Source of the DNA: Neptunomonas antarctica
Lineage (GTDB): Bacteria > Pseudomonadota > Gammaproteobacteria > Pseudomonadales > Balneatricaceae
Length of the DNA stretch: 64,000 bases
NCBI RefSeq assembly: GCF_001305295.1
Contig: NZ_LJSI01000036.1
Location: 1-64,000 of the forward strand
Direction of reading: 5' to 3'
Part shown: positions 1-9,718 of the stretch, piece after piece
Layout: the number at the start of each line of letters is the position of its first letter
Numbering within the stretch: the stretch's first letter is position 1
Position numbers and translations under genes: made by a program
Notes under the pieces: generated by a model
The model's database searches: none
What the model was told of the DNA's origin: nothing
What the model saw: the letters and a program-made list of their open reading frames with translations, nothing else

Positions 1-367
1 AGCGGCTCAGGTTAGCCACGCTGACAATATAGTTGCCGTGGTTATGCATGGTTTTAGGAATAAACGCATTCGGCAGCTTAGTGGCTTTTTCACTGTTCTT
101 TAACAGGTAAAGCTCATCGTCGGTGACCGGTGTATCCAGCGGCGCACCGCGCTCTTTCCAGTCAGGAAACAGCTCATCCAGGGCACGCGATTCCACCACG
201 GCGCCGGAAAGAATATGCGCGCCCACTTCTGAGCCTTTCTCTACAACACACACGGTCAGTTCTTGTTCTTGCTCGTTTGCCATCTGCATCAGGCGACAGG
301 CAGCGGAGAATCCTGCTGGGCCTGCCCCTACGATAACAACATCAAATTCCATCGATTCGCGTTCCAC
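1..367 (-). CDS. Electron transfer flavoprotein-ubiquinone oxidoreductase, N-terminal part
   Basis: Takes electrons from reduced ETF and passes them to ubiquinone at the inner membrane. Only about the first 122 residues are in the window; the gene runs off the left edge. The visible part begins with an FAD-binding beta-alpha-beta fold (GAGPAGFSAA near residue 14), followed by VVEKGSEVGAHILSGAV, characteristic of ETF-QO. The start is GTG at 367, preceded by AAGGAG at 382-377; an in-frame ATG at 352 is the alternative. It is divergent from etfBA, its redox partner, which strongly supports the call. Confidence 0.93.
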   Translation of the reverse strand, partial: MERESMEFDVVIVGAGPAGFSAACRLMQMANEQEQELTVCVVEKGSEVGAHILSGAVVESRALDELFPDWKERGAPLDTPVTDDELYLLKNSEKATKLPNAFIPKTMHNHGNYIVSVANLSR

Positions 368-466
368 GGCTTTTCTCTCCTTAAATCACTTAACTGTATC
401 CGGTTTTGAGATAGATACCGTCTTTTTTATTAAGCATTATTATAAGTAAAAACCCGTATGTATTTG

Positions 467-512
467 AACCTATTTTTATCAGATTTAGACCTTAGGTTAA
501 TCTGAATAGGTT
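467..512. promoter_or_regulatory. Inverted repeat between the divergent ETF-QO and etfB genes
   Basis: The left arm is AACCTATT (467-474), five extra bases, then CAGATT (480-485). After a 13-base gap the right arm reads AATCTG (499-504) and AATAGGTT (505-512). The match is perfect apart from the five-base interruption. Its position in the shared upstream region of two functionally linked genes suggests an operator or a hairpin in one leader transcript. The binding factor is unknown. I found no convincing sigma70 promoter pair to anchor it. Confidence 0.45.
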
Positions 513-610
513 GAATAGTTAGAAAAGATGAGTAATATACGGGTAATTACTTATTCATTTGCGATTTTTTGCAGGTGTTTCTCTATTTCGAATAAGAAAA
601 GGTAGACGCA

Positions 611-1360
611 ATGAAAGTTCTGGTGACTGTCAAGCGTGTCATCGACTACAACGTCAAAGTGCGTGTGAAGTCGGATAACAGCGATGTTGATCTAAACAAT
701 GTCAAAATGGCAATGAATCCTTTTTGTGAAATTGCTGTAGAAGAAGCTGTTCGCTTGAAAGAAGCCGGGGTGGCTACTGAGGTAGTGGTCGTTTCTTTAG
801 GTAGTAAATCCTGTCAGGAACAGTTGCGTACCGCGTTGGCATTAGGTGCTGATCGCGCTATTCATATCGAGTCAGATGAGGTGCTTGAGTCATTGACGGT
901 GGCTAAGTTACTGCAAAAAGTGGTTGCTGATGAACAGCCAGGGCTGATCATCATGGGTAAGCAGGCTATCGATACGGATAACAATCAGACAGGGCAAATG
1001 CTGGCTGCGTTGACCGGTTATCCTCAGGGCACATTTGCATCTAAAGTTACCATTGAGGGTGATAATGTACAGGTTATCCGCGAAGTAGACGGTGGATTAC
1101 AAACTGTATCACTGACTTTGCCTGCCATCGTTACCACTGACTTGCGTCTTAACGAGCCGCGGTATGCGTCATTGCCAAATATCATGAAGGCTAAGAGAAA
1201 ACCATTAGAGGTAAAAACACCAGCAGATCTCGGAGTGGAGGTTAAAGCACATACACGTGTTGTTAAAGTGACGCCTCCGGCAGAGCGCAAAGCAGGTATA
1301 AAGGTGGCTTGTGTAGAAGAGCTGGTCGATAAACTGAAGAATGAAGCGAAGGTGATCTAA
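611..1360 (+). CDS. etfB: Electron transfer flavoprotein subunit beta
   Basis: Small subunit of the soluble ETF heterodimer, which binds AMP and takes electrons from acyl-CoA and other dehydrogenases. At 249 residues it has the usual length. It starts [19 protein letters not shown] and contains the ETF-beta signature around residues 105-150 ([18 protein letters not shown] and VIREVDGG). A purine-rich AAAAGG precedes the ATG. The stop overlaps the etfA start (TAATG), so the two are translationally coupled, and both lie divergent to ETF-QO. Confidence 0.97.
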   Translation: MKVLVTVKRVIDYNVKVRVKSDNSDVDLNNVKMAMNPFCEIAVEEAVRLKEAGVATEVVVVSLGSKSCQEQLRTALALGADRAIHIESDEVLESLTVAKLLQKVVADEQPGLIIMGKQAIDTDNNQTGQMLAALTGYPQGTFASKVTIEGDNVQVIREVDGGLQTVSLTLPAIVTTDLRLNEPRYASLPNIMKAKRKPLEVKTPADLGVEVKAHTRVVKVTPPAERKAGIKVACVEELVDKLKNEAKVI

Positions 1361-2289
1361 TGGCTATTTTGGTTATTGCTGAGCATGATAACAGCACCTT
1401 AAAAGCGGCAACGTTAAATGCGGTGACTGCGGCGACTCAGATGGGAAGTGATGTACATGTGTTGGTTGCTGGCGCTGGGTGCTTAGCTGTCGCAGAGCAA
1501 GCCGCTAACGTACAGGGTGTCTCTCAGGTTTTATTAGCGGATGATGCAACCTATGAGCATCAGCTAGCAGAGAATATCTCTTTGTTGATAGCTGAATTGG
1601 GTAAGGATTATAGCCATATTGTTGTTCCTGCGACCACATCGGGTAAAAACTTTATGCCGCGGGTCGCCGCGTTACTGGATGTTGCTCAGATATCCGAAAT
1701 AGTGCGTGTCGACAGTGCTGATACTTTTGACCGGCCTATTTATGCAGGTAATGCTATTGCAACCGTGCAATCTTTGGATGCAATCAAAGTGATTACTGTT
1801 CGCACCACAGGTTTTGATGCAGCTAGTGCTGAAGGTGGAAACGCGTCAATTCAGTCGGTTAGCGTATCACATAATGCGGGTACTTCAGCGTATGTCGGTG
1901 CCCAAATAGTCAAATCTGATCGTCCCGAACTAACCTCTGCCCGTGTTGTTATCTCCGGCGGACGAGGTATGGGTAATGGTGAAAATTTCGCGTTGATTGA
2001 AAAAGTAGCTGATAAGTTAGGTGCTGCCGTAGGTGCGTCTCGCGCCGCCGTTGATGCCGGCTTTGTGCCAAACGATATGCAGGTAGGGCAGACAGGTAAG
2101 ATTGTTGCGCCTGATCTTTATATTGCCGTCGGAATATCGGGTGCCATTCAGCATTTAGCGGGTATGAAAGATTCTAAAGTTATTGTCGCGATCAATAAGG
2201 ATGAAGAAGCCCCTATTTTTCAAGTAGCTGATTATGGCTTGGTCGCTGATTTATTTGACGTAGTTCCGAAACTAGAACAACTACTTTGA
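1360..2289 (+). CDS. etfA: Electron transfer flavoprotein subunit alpha
   Basis: FAD-binding subunit of ETF; with EtfB it shuttles electrons to ETF-QO. It has 309 residues, typical for the family. The N-terminal domain covers residues 1-180. The C-terminal FAD domain carries SGGRGMG near residue 200, [13 protein letters not shown] near 225, [20 protein letters not shown] near 245, and a final [10 protein letters not shown]. The ATG overlaps the etfB stop. Two stem-loops with T-tracts follow about 180 bases downstream. Confidence 0.97.
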   Translation: MAILVIAEHDNSTLKAATLNAVTAATQMGSDVHVLVAGAGCLAVAEQAANVQGVSQVLLADDATYEHQLAENISLLIAELGKDYSHIVVPATTSGKNFMPRVAALLDVAQISEIVRVDSADTFDRPIYAGNAIATVQSLDAIKVITVRTTGFDAASAEGGNASIQSVSVSHNAGTSAYVGAQIVKSDRPELTSARVVISGGRGMGNGENFALIEKVADKLGAAVGASRAAVDAGFVPNDMQVGQTGKIVAPDLYIAVGISGAIQHLAGMKDSKVIVAINKDEEAPIFQVADYGLVADLFDVVPKLEQLL

Positions 2290-2352
2290 GTTAGTATTTA
2301 AAATCACTCTGATTTCACTGAAGTTGAATATTCAGGGTTTGATGTCTAATGC

Positions 2353-2394
2353 GAAGTATCTGGTTTTTAATATGAAGTATCTGGTTTTTAATAT
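2353..2394. repeat. 21-bp perfect tandem repeat, two copies
   Basis: The 21-base unit GAAGTATCTGGTTTTTAATAT occupies 2353-2373 and again 2374-2394 without mismatch. It lies in the untranslated stretch after etfA and before its terminators. It looks like a recent local duplication; no function is apparent. Confidence 0.9.
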
Positions 2395-2464
2395 CCAGTG
2401 TTGACTGTTTAAGTTGACTATCTAAGTTTCACTCTGGTTAATGCCTGACATGGCCTTACCTTTT

Positions 2465-2497
2465 GGTGCGCGACAGCGCACCTTTTTTCTTTTTTTG
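2465..2497 (+). terminator. Rho-independent terminator of etfBA
   Basis: Stem GGTGCGC (2465-2471), loop GACA, stem GCGCACC (2476-2482), then a run of 13 pyrimidines that are almost all T. A strong plus-strand terminator. Confidence 0.88.
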
Positions 2498-2503
2498 CTT
2501 GTG

Positions 2504-2526
2504 CCCGGTTCGTCCGGGTTTTTTTA
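2504..2526 (+). terminator. Second stem-loop with T-tract after etfBA
   Basis: CCCGG (2504-2508) pairs with CCGGG (2514-2518) and is followed directly by seven T. It stands 7 bases after the first terminator and would act as a back-up in the same direction. Confidence 0.65.
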
Positions 2527-2554
2527 TGTTCAATTCACTATTAGTCATAATACG

Positions 2555-2584
2555 GCTGGTCGTCATGCAGGCGACCAGCTTTAT
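2555..2584. terminator. Stem-loop downstream of the 2607-2882 gene
   Basis: GCTGGTCG (2555-2562) pairs with CGACCAGC (2572-2579). It lies just beyond the 3' end of the minus-strand small gene, but the T-rich side is on the plus strand, so its direction of action is unclear. Confidence 0.4.
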
Positions 2585-2606
2585 ATTATCGTGTAGTAAA
2601 TCTCGA

Positions 2607-2882
2607 TTAGGCTGCGTCTGTTGCAGACCTTTCCGGGTGGGTAGCAATGAAGTGCTCTAAAACTCGTCTCAGAACAATTGCATGTTTTTCATTACCTGTG
2701 CGCTCTGCGTGTGATATATCATCCAGAATAATCTTTTTAATTTTCTGGTCTCCATTATGGCAACACAAATACTGACCAACTGCCAGCGCAATCATCGGAT
2801 CTACGTGCTCATGTTCAGCAATTGCAGATACTTCGTCCTGAGTGAGATCGCACATGTCTAAGCATTCTTCATAAGTTAACAT
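2607..2882 (-). CDS. Conserved-looking small hypothetical protein
   Basis: I do not recognise this 91-residue protein. It is acidic at the N-terminus and appears helical, with no signal peptide or membrane segment. It has four cysteines (C8, C11, and a CC pair near 40). It begins MLTYEECLDMCDLTQDEV, then a stretch resembling other small proteins that start with a 'DLT..E' helix. A good ribosome site (GGAGG about 7 bases before the ATG) and a sensible codon pattern argue that it is real. It stands alone on its strand. Confidence 0.7.
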   Translation of the reverse strand: MLTYEECLDMCDLTQDEVSAIAEHEHVDPMIALAVGQYLCCHNGDQKIKKIILDDISHAERTGNEKHAIVLRRVLEHFIATHPERSATDAA

Positions 2883-3125
2883 AGGGTATCCTCCATTATG
2901 AATTAGCAGGTAGCGGGCTTAATATAAAAGCTCACGCACCAATATTAAGATCAATATAAGTATATGGCAGTTCTCTTGAGGTAATCCATATGGAGCATTT
3001 GAATTTTTTTCAGGGGAATTTATATTCTATGTCTATAAACTCATGCTGCAATCATATGTGATTATTCTTTATTATATATAATCTATTGATTTTACTATGT
3101 TATAAAAATATTACAGGAGTACTAA

Positions 3126-3740
3126 GTGTTATTAGATTTAGACTTAATAAGTAGGAACGCGGTATACCATACATTGACCCAAGTCATAATACCCAGACCA
3201 GTAGCGTGGGTGTTAAGTGAACATCAGAATGGGCAGTATAATTTAGCGCCATTTTCGTATTTTTCGGCTGTCTGTAGTGATCCTCCGATTATGATGATAT
3301 CGGTCGGAAAAAAACCGGACGGTTCTGAAAAAGACACGTATCGAAATATTATTGAGCGTGAACAATTTATTATTCATATTGCAGGCTCAGAGCTTGCTGA
3401 ATCAGTAACAAAAAGCTCTGCTGTATTAGATGCCGGAGTCTCTGAAATAGAGTTGTGTGATCTGCATACGACGCCGGTTGAAGGCTTTCCTCTTCCTCGT
3501 ATTATCGGCCCTAAAATTGCTATGTCATGCCGTTTCTACGAAGAAAAGCAGATAGGATCAAGCGGGCAGCACCTGTTGTTTGGGCAGGTTGAAAAAGTAT
3601 GGCTGGATGATGGAATTGTCAGTATAGATGAAAATGGACGAATAAAAGTAAATGCTTCTATAGTCGATCCTTTGGGGCGGTTAGGTGGTAATGAATACAC
3701 AACCTTTGGTGAAATATTGGATATTTCCAGGCCTGATTAA
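3126..3740 (+). CDS. Flavin reductase-like FMN-binding protein
   Basis: A 204-residue protein of the flavin reductase-like (DIM6/NTAB) fold, which binds FMN in a split beta-barrel. Supporting motifs are IPRPVAWV near residue 23, NLAPFSYFSAVCSDPP near 40 and GSEKDTYRNI near 66. It starts at GTG 3126, seven bases after AGGAG. The specific substrate cannot be told. It is a single gene, preceded by about 240 bases of very AT-rich DNA with no other visible feature. Confidence 0.85.
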   Translation: MLLDLDLISRNAVYHTLTQVIIPRPVAWVLSEHQNGQYNLAPFSYFSAVCSDPPIMMISVGKKPDGSEKDTYRNIIEREQFIIHIAGSELAESVTKSSAVLDAGVSEIELCDLHTTPVEGFPLPRIIGPKIAMSCRFYEEKQIGSSGQHLLFGQVEKVWLDDGIVSIDENGRIKVNASIVDPLGRLGGNEYTTFGEILDISRPD

Positions 3741-3925
3741 GAGGTGATAATAGAAAAGTGGTGTTTACCTTTATCCTGCATTCTAACTTCATAGCATTAA
3801 ATGTTAGTTATAGCCCTTAAATGATGATGCGTTGCTTAATAAGCCTGCTATGTTTTTACTGCAGTTTCATGCTTGAGATGAGTCGGTGCGATAGGGCACA
3901 GTCTCATCTGGCATGAAAGTTGGTA

Positions 3926-5056
3926 TTATTTCTTAAAAGGTAAGCCCTCAGATAATTCGGACATTTGCGTTCTGACCAGCTTACTTTCTTCCTGAACGAA
4001 CTGATCTATCGCCCGCAGAAAACCCGGTTCTGCTATATAGTGCGACGACCAGGTTTCAATTGGTTCAAAGCCGCGTTGAATCTTATGTTCCCCCTGGGCG
4101 CCCGGATCAAAGTGCTGTAGGCTATGTTGAATGCAATAGTCGATTCCAGTATAGAAACAGGTTTCAAAATGTAAGCTGTCAAATTCTTCGAGGCATCCCC
4201 AGTAGCGGCCATATAATGTTTTTTCATCTTTAAAGCAGAGAGCTGTCGCTACAAATTCTGACTTATATTCTGCAGCAAACAAAACCAGTTGTTCTGGCAT
4301 GGTTTTAATCAGACGCTCGAAGAAATCCTGATTGAGATAGCCTTGCCTGCCTCGTTTTGCGTACGTTAGTTGATAGCAGTGATAGAAGGTATTGAGTAGA
4401 GATTCGTTAATTTCTGCACCTTCAAAGCGATGGATAGTGACATTTTGTTCAGCAACCTTGCGCCGTTCACGTTTAACAGTTTTTCTTTTGCGAGAAGTGA
4501 AACTTTCCAGAAAATGATCAAAATTCTGATAGTCTCTATTAAACCAGTGGTATTGAGAACCTAGCCGGCTAAGGAAACCTGCGTTTTCAAGAAGCGTATG
4601 TTGGTTATTATCCAGAAACAGGCCGTGCCATGAAGAGAGGTGCTTTTCATGGCATAGTTGTTTGAATATCTGAGCCAATACCGGAAGTATCTCTTCAAGA
4701 GGAACGTTGGAAGCAATTTTTGGACCGGATACGGGCGAAAAAGGGATGGCTGTCAGCAACTTAGGATAGTAACTTACACCATGGCGCTGGTAAGCATCGG
4801 CCCATGCCCAATCAAACACATACTCGCCATATGAATGTTGTTTCAGGTACATAGGAACCAGAGCAATGCAGGTATCGTCTTTATATAAGCGCAGGTGCTG
4901 TGGTTGCCAGCCGGTAGCCGTGGATACAGCGCCGCTGGTTTCCAGTGACTCAAGAAATTCATAGCGTATAAAGGGGTTTGATGTCCCGGCTACTGCATTC
5001 CAGGCGTCTTTCCCAATGTGAGAAATACTCTCAGATAGATCAAATCGATAAGTCAT
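3926..5056 (-). CDS. FemAB-like / DUF482 family protein
   Basis: A 376-residue protein of the peptidogalycan biosynthesis/recognition family (DUF482), which shares the GNAT-type fold of FemAB peptidyltransferases. Supporting features are FIRYEFLESLE near residue 29, FDWAWADAYQRHG near 80, a basic TSRKRKTVKRERRK near 187, LYGRYWGC near 282, and a C-terminal GAQGEHKIQRGFEP. The real substrate in this family is not established. No clear ribosome site precedes ATG 5056. It is divergent from the HIT gene. Confidence 0.85.
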   Translation of the reverse strand: MTYRFDLSESISHIGKDAWNAVAGTSNPFIRYEFLESLETSGAVSTATGWQPQHLRLYKDDTCIALVPMYLKQHSYGEYVFDWAWADAYQRHGVSYYPKLLTAIPFSPVSGPKIASNVPLEEILPVLAQIFKQLCHEKHLSSWHGLFLDNNQHTLLENAGFLSRLGSQYHWFNRDYQNFDHFLESFTSRKRKTVKRERRKVAEQNVTIHRFEGAEINESLLNTFYHCYQLTYAKRGRQGYLNQDFFERLIKTMPEQLVLFAAEYKSEFVATALCFKDEKTLYGRYWGCLEEFDSLHFETCFYTGIDYCIQHSLQHFDPGAQGEHKIQRGFEPIETWSSHYIAEPGFLRAIDQFVQEESKLVRTQMSELSEGLPFKK

Positions 5057-5157
5057 GTCATATACTGTTATTTATAGAGGTTGCTTTCAATGTATTTGGC
5101 TAACTAAAATCAGGTATACATTTCAGATGTGTACGTTTTAGGCTTAAGGAGATGACA

Positions 5158-5607
5158 ATGGACGAATTAGAGTTGGAATTTGAGCTTGATACCCGTTTGG
5201 CTAATGATTGCATTGTACTGGGAGACTTTCCACTCAGTCGACTTTTATTAATGAATGATGCGCAATACCCTTGGTTTATTTTAGTACCACGACGCGCAGG
5301 TGCTACCGAAATTTACCATCTCTCGTGTGAAGATCAGCATCAGTTAATGGATGAGTCTTCAGAACTGGCCGAAACAATGGCCGATAGTTTTTCAGCGCAA
5401 AAAATGAATATTGCTAATCTTGGTAATATGGTTCCTCAGTTGCATATACACCACATTGCCAGACGAGAAGGTGATCCTGCATGGCCAGGCCCTGTTTGGG
5501 GTAAGCACCCCACGATTCCTTATACAAAAGAGAAGATTGATCAGATCCGTTCGCGTATAGAATCGATGCTTACGGGCGAGGTGTCCTTTATCGTCGATAA
5601 AAAATAG
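5158..5607 (+). CDS. HIT domain protein
   Basis: A histidine-triad nucleotide-binding protein, probably a nucleotide hydrolase. The triad region is QLHIHHIARREGDPAWPGP near residue 98, where glutamine stands in place of the first histidine; I recall the same form in Pseudomonas relatives. I start it at ATG 5158 because AAGGAG (5146-5151) is 6 bases upstream; the ATG at 5152 would abut the ribosome site. It lies about 130 bases ahead of aspS on the same strand. Confidence 0.9.
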   Translation: MDELELEFELDTRLANDCIVLGDFPLSRLLLMNDAQYPWFILVPRRAGATEIYHLSCEDQHQLMDESSELAETMADSFSAQKMNIANLGNMVPQLHIHHIARREGDPAWPGPVWGKHPTIPYTKEKIDQIRSRIESMLTGEVSFIVDKK

Positions 5608-5735
5608 ACGCCTGTAGTCACTGTAACGCTGCGCTAAATCAGGTATAATTTTCGGCTTTGTGTAGACAGAATTTTGGTGATGCTGTCAGACAGCATCCGG
5701 TAATAGATAGCAGTAATTGATAGGAATAGTAAAGT

Positions 5736-7499
5736 ATGCGCAGCCATTATTGCGGCGATCTGAGAAAAGAACAAATTGGCGAAGAAATCACGTTGATGGG
5801 GTGGGTGCATCGCCGCCGTGACCACGGTGGAGTTATCTTTCTTGATGTCCGTGATCGTCAAGGTATCGCTCAGGTCGTGTTTGATCCTGAACGGGAAGAA
5901 AGTTTTGCTGTAGCCAACAGTGTTCGTAGTGAATACGTGATTGAAATTAAAGGCTTGGTGCGTCATCGCCCTGAAGGTACGGTCAATAGTGACATGCCTA
6001 CGGGTGACATTGAAGTGGTCGGCCTAGAATTGACCATTCTCAATAAAGCTGAGACGCCTCCTTTCCCGCTGGATGATCATCAGAAAGTCGGTGAAGATGT
6101 GCGTTTACGCAATCGTTTCATCGATTTACGCCGTCCTGAAATGCAGGAAAAACTGCGTTTTCGTTCTAAAGTGACATCTGAAATCCGCAGCTATCTTGAT
6201 GGCAATGGATTTTTAGATATTGAAACACCTATTTTGACACGTGCTACGCCAGAAGGCGCGCGTGACTACTTGGTGCCTAGCCGTACGCATGAAGGATCTT
6301 TTTTTGCGTTGCCGCAATCACCGCAGCTATTTAAACAGCTGCTGATGGTCTCTGGTTTTGACCGTTACTATCAGGTTGCAAAATGTTTCCGTGATGAAGA
6401 TTTGCGTGCTGATCGCCAACCAGAATTTACCCAGATAGACATTGAAACTTCATTCATGAATGAAGTTGAAATTATGGATATCGCTGAAACCATGATTCGC
6501 AAGCTATTCAGCGAATTAATGGGTGTAGAGCTGGGCAAGTTTCCGCAGATGCCTTATTCAGAAGCGATGAAGCGTTTTGGTTCAGATAAGCCGGATCTGC
6601 GTATTCCTATGGAGTTGGTAGACGTAGCTGATTTGTTAGCTAACATTGAATTTAAGGTGTTTGCAGGTCCTGCAAATGACCCTAAAGGTCGTGTTGCTGC
6701 ACTTAACGTACCGGGTGGTGCTTCATTAACGCGTAAGCAGATTGATGAATATACTAAGTTTGTTGGCATCTACGGTGCTAAAGGCTTGGCATACATCAAG
6801 GTTAACGACGTTGCCAAAGGTGCAGAAGGTCTGCAATCACCTATCGTTAAATTCCTTGGCGAAGAAGTAGCGATGCAAATCGTTGCGCGTCTGGAAGCTA
6901 AAGATGGAGACCTGATCTTCTTTGGTGCGGACTCTGAAAAAATCGTCAGCGAAGCGATTGGTGCTCTACGTATTAAAGTGGGCCAGGATCTGAACATGCT
7001 GGTGTGTGAATGGGCTCCGTTATGGGTCGTTGATTTCCCCATGTTTGAAGCCAACAGTGATGGTAGCTTATCAGCGCTGCATCATCCGTTTACCGCGCCA
7101 AGCTGCACTCCGGAAGAGTTAGAGTCAGATCCGACAACTGCTTTGTCTCGCGCTTACGATATGGTTCTGAACGGTACTGAGCTGGGTGGAGGTTCTATTC
7201 GTATTCATGCTCAGGACATGCAACGTTCAGTTTTCCGTATTCTGGGTATCGGTGATGAAGAAGCAGAAGAGAAATTTGGCTTCCTGTTGAACGCATTGAA
7301 GTATGGTGCGCCACCGCATGGTGGTCTGGCGTTTGGCCTTGATCGTCTGATCATGCTGATGACCGGTACTGATTCGATTCGCGAAGTGATTGCCTTCCCT
7401 AAAACACAGAGTGCTGCTTGTCTATTGACGAATGCACCCGGTGAAGTCAGTGCTGCGCAGTTGCGTGAGCTGAACATCAAGCTTCGCAGAACACCCTGA
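5736..7499 (+). CDS. aspS: Aspartyl-tRNA synthetase
   Basis: Charges tRNA(Asp), or tRNA(Asp) and tRNA(Asn) if non-discriminating. It has 587 residues, the bacterial class II length. The N-terminal OB-fold anticodon domain ([19 protein letters not shown] near residue 22) leads to class II motif 1, then motif 2 ([19 protein letters not shown] near 213), the GAD insertion domain, and motif 3 ([15 protein letters not shown] near 527). The order aspS-yebC-ruvC is common in gammaproteobacteria. Confidence 0.98.
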   Translation: MRSHYCGDLRKEQIGEEITLMGWVHRRRDHGGVIFLDVRDRQGIAQVVFDPEREESFAVANSVRSEYVIEIKGLVRHRPEGTVNSDMPTGDIEVVGLELTILNKAETPPFPLDDHQKVGEDVRLRNRFIDLRRPEMQEKLRFRSKVTSEIRSYLDGNGFLDIETPILTRATPEGARDYLVPSRTHEGSFFALPQSPQLFKQLLMVSGFDRYYQVAKCFRDEDLRADRQPEFTQIDIETSFMNEVEIMDIAETMIRKLFSELMGVELGKFPQMPYSEAMKRFGSDKPDLRIPMELVDVADLLANIEFKVFAGPANDPKGRVAALNVPGGASLTRKQIDEYTKFVGIYGAKGLAYIKVNDVAKGAEGLQSPIVKFLGEEVAMQIVARLEAKDGDLIFFGADSEKIVSEAIGALRIKVGQDLNMLVCEWAPLWVVDFPMFEANSDGSLSALHHPFTAPSCTPEELESDPTTALSRAYDMVLNGTELGGGSIRIHAQDMQRSVFRILGIGDEEAEEKFGFLLNALKYGAPPHGGLAFGLDRLIMLMTGTDSIREVIAFPKTQSAACLLTNAPGEVSAAQLRELNIKLRRTP

Positions 7500-7528
7500 T
7501 TAATCAGGGTTAACTGACGCGCTGAATG

Positions 7529-7561
7529 AAGCCTGCCATCACGATAAGTGGTAGCAGGCTT
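7529..7561 (+). terminator. Stem-loop after aspS
   Basis: AAGCCTGC (7529-7536) pairs with GCAGGCTT (7554-7561), with further pairing inside the loop. The T-tract is short. A second perfect inverted repeat, ACCCTGATTAATCAGGGT (7492-7509), straddles the aspS stop codon. Confidence 0.6.
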
Positions 7562-7604
7562 TATGCTTATATAGATCTATCGGTTTTGACAGTGAGGTAT
7601 CCCC

Positions 7605-8345
7605 ATGGCAGGTCACTCTAAATTTGCTAACATTAAACACCGTAAAGCAGCGCAGGATGCAAAGCGAGGCAAGGTCTTCACTAAACTGATTCGCGAGTTG
7701 GTAGTGGCAGCAAAAGAAGGCGGCGGCAACTCCGATGATAACCCCAGGCTGCGGGCTGCTGTCGATAAAGCGCTTGGCTCCAATATGAAAAAAGACACCG
7801 TCGAAAAAGCGATCCAGCGCGGTGTTGGTGGTGCGGAAGGCGATAACTACGATGAGCTGACATACGAGGGCTACGGTTCCGGTGGTGTTGCCATTCTGGT
7901 TGAAACAATGACGGATAATGTCAACCGAACCGTCTCTCAGGTACGTGCTGCTTTTTCTAAAGCGGGGGGGAACCTGGGTACTAGCGGCTCTGTTGCGTAC
8001 CTGTTTGAAAAGAAAGGCCAGCTTGTGTTTGAAGCGGGTGCGGATGAAGATGCGATCATGGAAGCGGCATTGGAGTTAAGTGCTGAAGATGTGGTGACTA
8101 ACGATGACGGTTCGATCGACGTGTTTACAACCCCGGCTGAGTTTCTTGATGTTAAAGAAGGTTTGATCGCGGCGGGTCTTGAACCTGTTCATGCAGAAGT
8201 ATCAATGATTCCTGCGACCACCGCTGAATTAGATGTGGAAGGTGGGCGTAAAATTCTGCGTTTACTGGATGTATTGGAAGATCTGGATGATGTACAAAAC
8301 GTATATCATAATGCAGAGATTCCGGAAGAATCTATGCAAGATTAG
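7605..8345 (+). CDS. yebC: YebC/PmpR family regulator
   Basis: A 246-residue YebC family protein. Members act as DNA-binding regulators or as translation factors at polyproline stalls. The start [18 protein letters not shown] is the family hallmark, followed by ARDAKR-like and [11 protein letters not shown] segments and an acidic C-terminus. A terminator closes the gene 20 bases downstream, separating it from ruvC. Confidence 0.96.
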   Translation: MAGHSKFANIKHRKAAQDAKRGKVFTKLIRELVVAAKEGGGNSDDNPRLRAAVDKALGSNMKKDTVEKAIQRGVGGAEGDNYDELTYEGYGSGGVAILVETMTDNVNRTVSQVRAAFSKAGGNLGTSGSVAYLFEKKGQLVFEAGADEDAIMEAALELSAEDVVTNDDGSIDVFTTPAEFLDVKEGLIAAGLEPVHAEVSMIPATTAELDVEGGRKILRLLDVLEDLDDVQNVYHNAEIPEESMQD

Positions 8346-8366
8346 CATTGCTTGCTATTTTTGATA

Positions 8367-8406
8367 AAAAGCCGAAGCGCTGAATAACACAGTGTTTCGG
8401 CTTTTT
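8367..8406 (+). terminator. Rho-independent terminator of yebC
   Basis: GCCGAA (8371-8376) pairs with TTCGGC (8396-8401); the stem extends inward to CTG/CAG and outward through A/T pairs. Six T follow. Confidence 0.85.
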
Positions 8407-8487
8407 TGATGGTGGGCATCGAAAATCAACCCAGATAAAAGCATAAAGCCGCGCAGTGTTTCGTTGGGTAATAATGAAGGTTAGCAG

Positions 8488-9003
8488 ATGATAATTTTGG
8501 GAATTGATCCAGGGTCGCGTATTACCGGCTATGGTTTGATAAATGTAGTAGGTGCCCGAAATGAATATATAGCCAGTGGCTGTATTCGGATTAAAGGTGA
8601 CGAGTTACCTGAGCGTCTTAATCAGGTGTTCGCGGGCGTGACTGAAGTGATTCGGATGTTTTCGCCGCAAGAGATGGCTATTGAGCAGGTCTTTATGTCA
8701 CGTAATGCCGATTCTGCACTGAAGCTAGGCCAGGCGCGGGGGGTCGCCATTGTCGCGGGAACACAGCAGGAGTTGCCGGTGTTTGAGTATGCGGCGCGGA
8801 CCATAAAGCAAGCGGTTGTCGGTAAAGGTTCCGCTGATAAGGTGCAAGTGCAGCACATGGTAGCGCAGATACTAAAATTGCCGGGTTTGCCGCAGGCTGA
8901 TGCGGCGGATGCCTTGGCGATTGCGTTGTGCCATGCACATACGCGGATTGGTATGATAAAAATGGCGGGAGCCACAGGGCGTCGTCAGGGGCGTTGGAGA
9001 TAA
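8488..9003 (+). CDS. ruvC: Holliday junction resolvase RuvC
   Basis: Endonuclease that resolves four-way junctions made by recombination. At 171 residues it has normal length. Acidic catalytic residues are visible in GIDPGS (D7), AIEQVF (E near 68) and the C-terminal [14 protein letters not shown]. It is followed after one base by a TRIC-type membrane protein rather than the usual ruvA and ruvB, so the motor subunits must be elsewhere. Confidence 0.97.
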   Translation: MIILGIDPGSRITGYGLINVVGARNEYIASGCIRIKGDELPERLNQVFAGVTEVIRMFSPQEMAIEQVFMSRNADSALKLGQARGVAIVAGTQQELPVFEYAARTIKQAVVGKGSADKVQVQHMVAQILKLPGLPQADAADALAIALCHAHTRIGMIKMAGATGRRQGRWR

Positions 9004-9004
9004 C

Positions 9005-9664
9005 ATGGATTACGCAACATTAATATTTGCCGCTGAGTTGATCGGCGTTTCTGTTTTTGCTATTACCGGAGCACTGGCTGCACAGGGTAAACGCATGGAT
9101 ATACTGGGTGTCGTGGTATTAGGTATCGTCACTGCACTCGGAGGCGGAAGCATTCGTGATATTACGTTAAACGCCTATCCGATTGGCTGGGTAATTAACA
9201 ATACCTATCTTTGGACGGCTATCATCTCTGCGGTTGTTGCGTTTATTGTATGCCGGTATTTTTTATACCCGCGAAGAACCATGCTGGTGTTAGATGCGGC
9301 GGGTTTATCACTGTTCGCTATATTGGGAGCAGAGAAAGCGATGTCGCTGGGTGTCGGTTCGGTCATTGTTGTGATGATGGCCTGTATTACCGGGTGTGCC
9401 GGCGGTATGATTCGGGATATTCTTGTCCGGGAACGTCCCTTGATTTTGCATAAAGAGGGCGAGCTTTATGCCACCTGCGCTATTTTAGGCGCTATTTTTT
9501 ATGTTGTTTTTTATGATTTGATTGAAGACAGATTACTCGCTATTTCATCCATGCTGCTCATATTCATGACCCGCCTAATGGCTATATTTGGTAATCTTTG
9601 TTTGCCTGAATTCATTGTTGCCGGTCATAAATTGGAATCGCCAGAGGAAGCAAGGGACAGATAG
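9005..9664 (+). CDS. TRIC/UPF0126 family membrane protein
   Basis: A 219-residue inner-membrane protein with about seven hydrophobic segments in two homologous halves, as in trimeric intracellular cation channels (YicG family). The duplicated motif is visible as ALGGGSIRDI near residue 44 and CAGGMIRDIL near 130. The start codon is one base after the ruvC stop, so it is probably co-transcribed. A role in ion balance is inferred from the family only. Confidence 0.9.
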   Translation: MDYATLIFAAELIGVSVFAITGALAAQGKRMDILGVVVLGIVTALGGGSIRDITLNAYPIGWVINNTYLWTAIISAVVAFIVCRYFLYPRRTMLVLDAAGLSLFAILGAEKAMSLGVGSVIVVMMACITGCAGGMIRDILVRERPLILHKEGELYATCAILGAIFYVVFYDLIEDRLLAISSMLLIFMTRLMAIFGNLCLPEFIVAGHKLESPEEARDR

Positions 9665-9718
9665 AATAGCCATCATTCAAGCCCGCTAACTACCGAAGCT
9701 AACTATCTAAGTTGAGTA

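Noticed and set aside
123-449. Open frame of 108 codons on the plus strand at the left edge
   Set aside because: Antisense to the ETF-QO gene; the other strand has clear homology and a ribosome site.
5634-5966. 110-codon minus-strand frame across the aspS promoter and start
   Set aside because: No ribosome site, antisense to the conserved aspS N-terminus and no recognisable protein.
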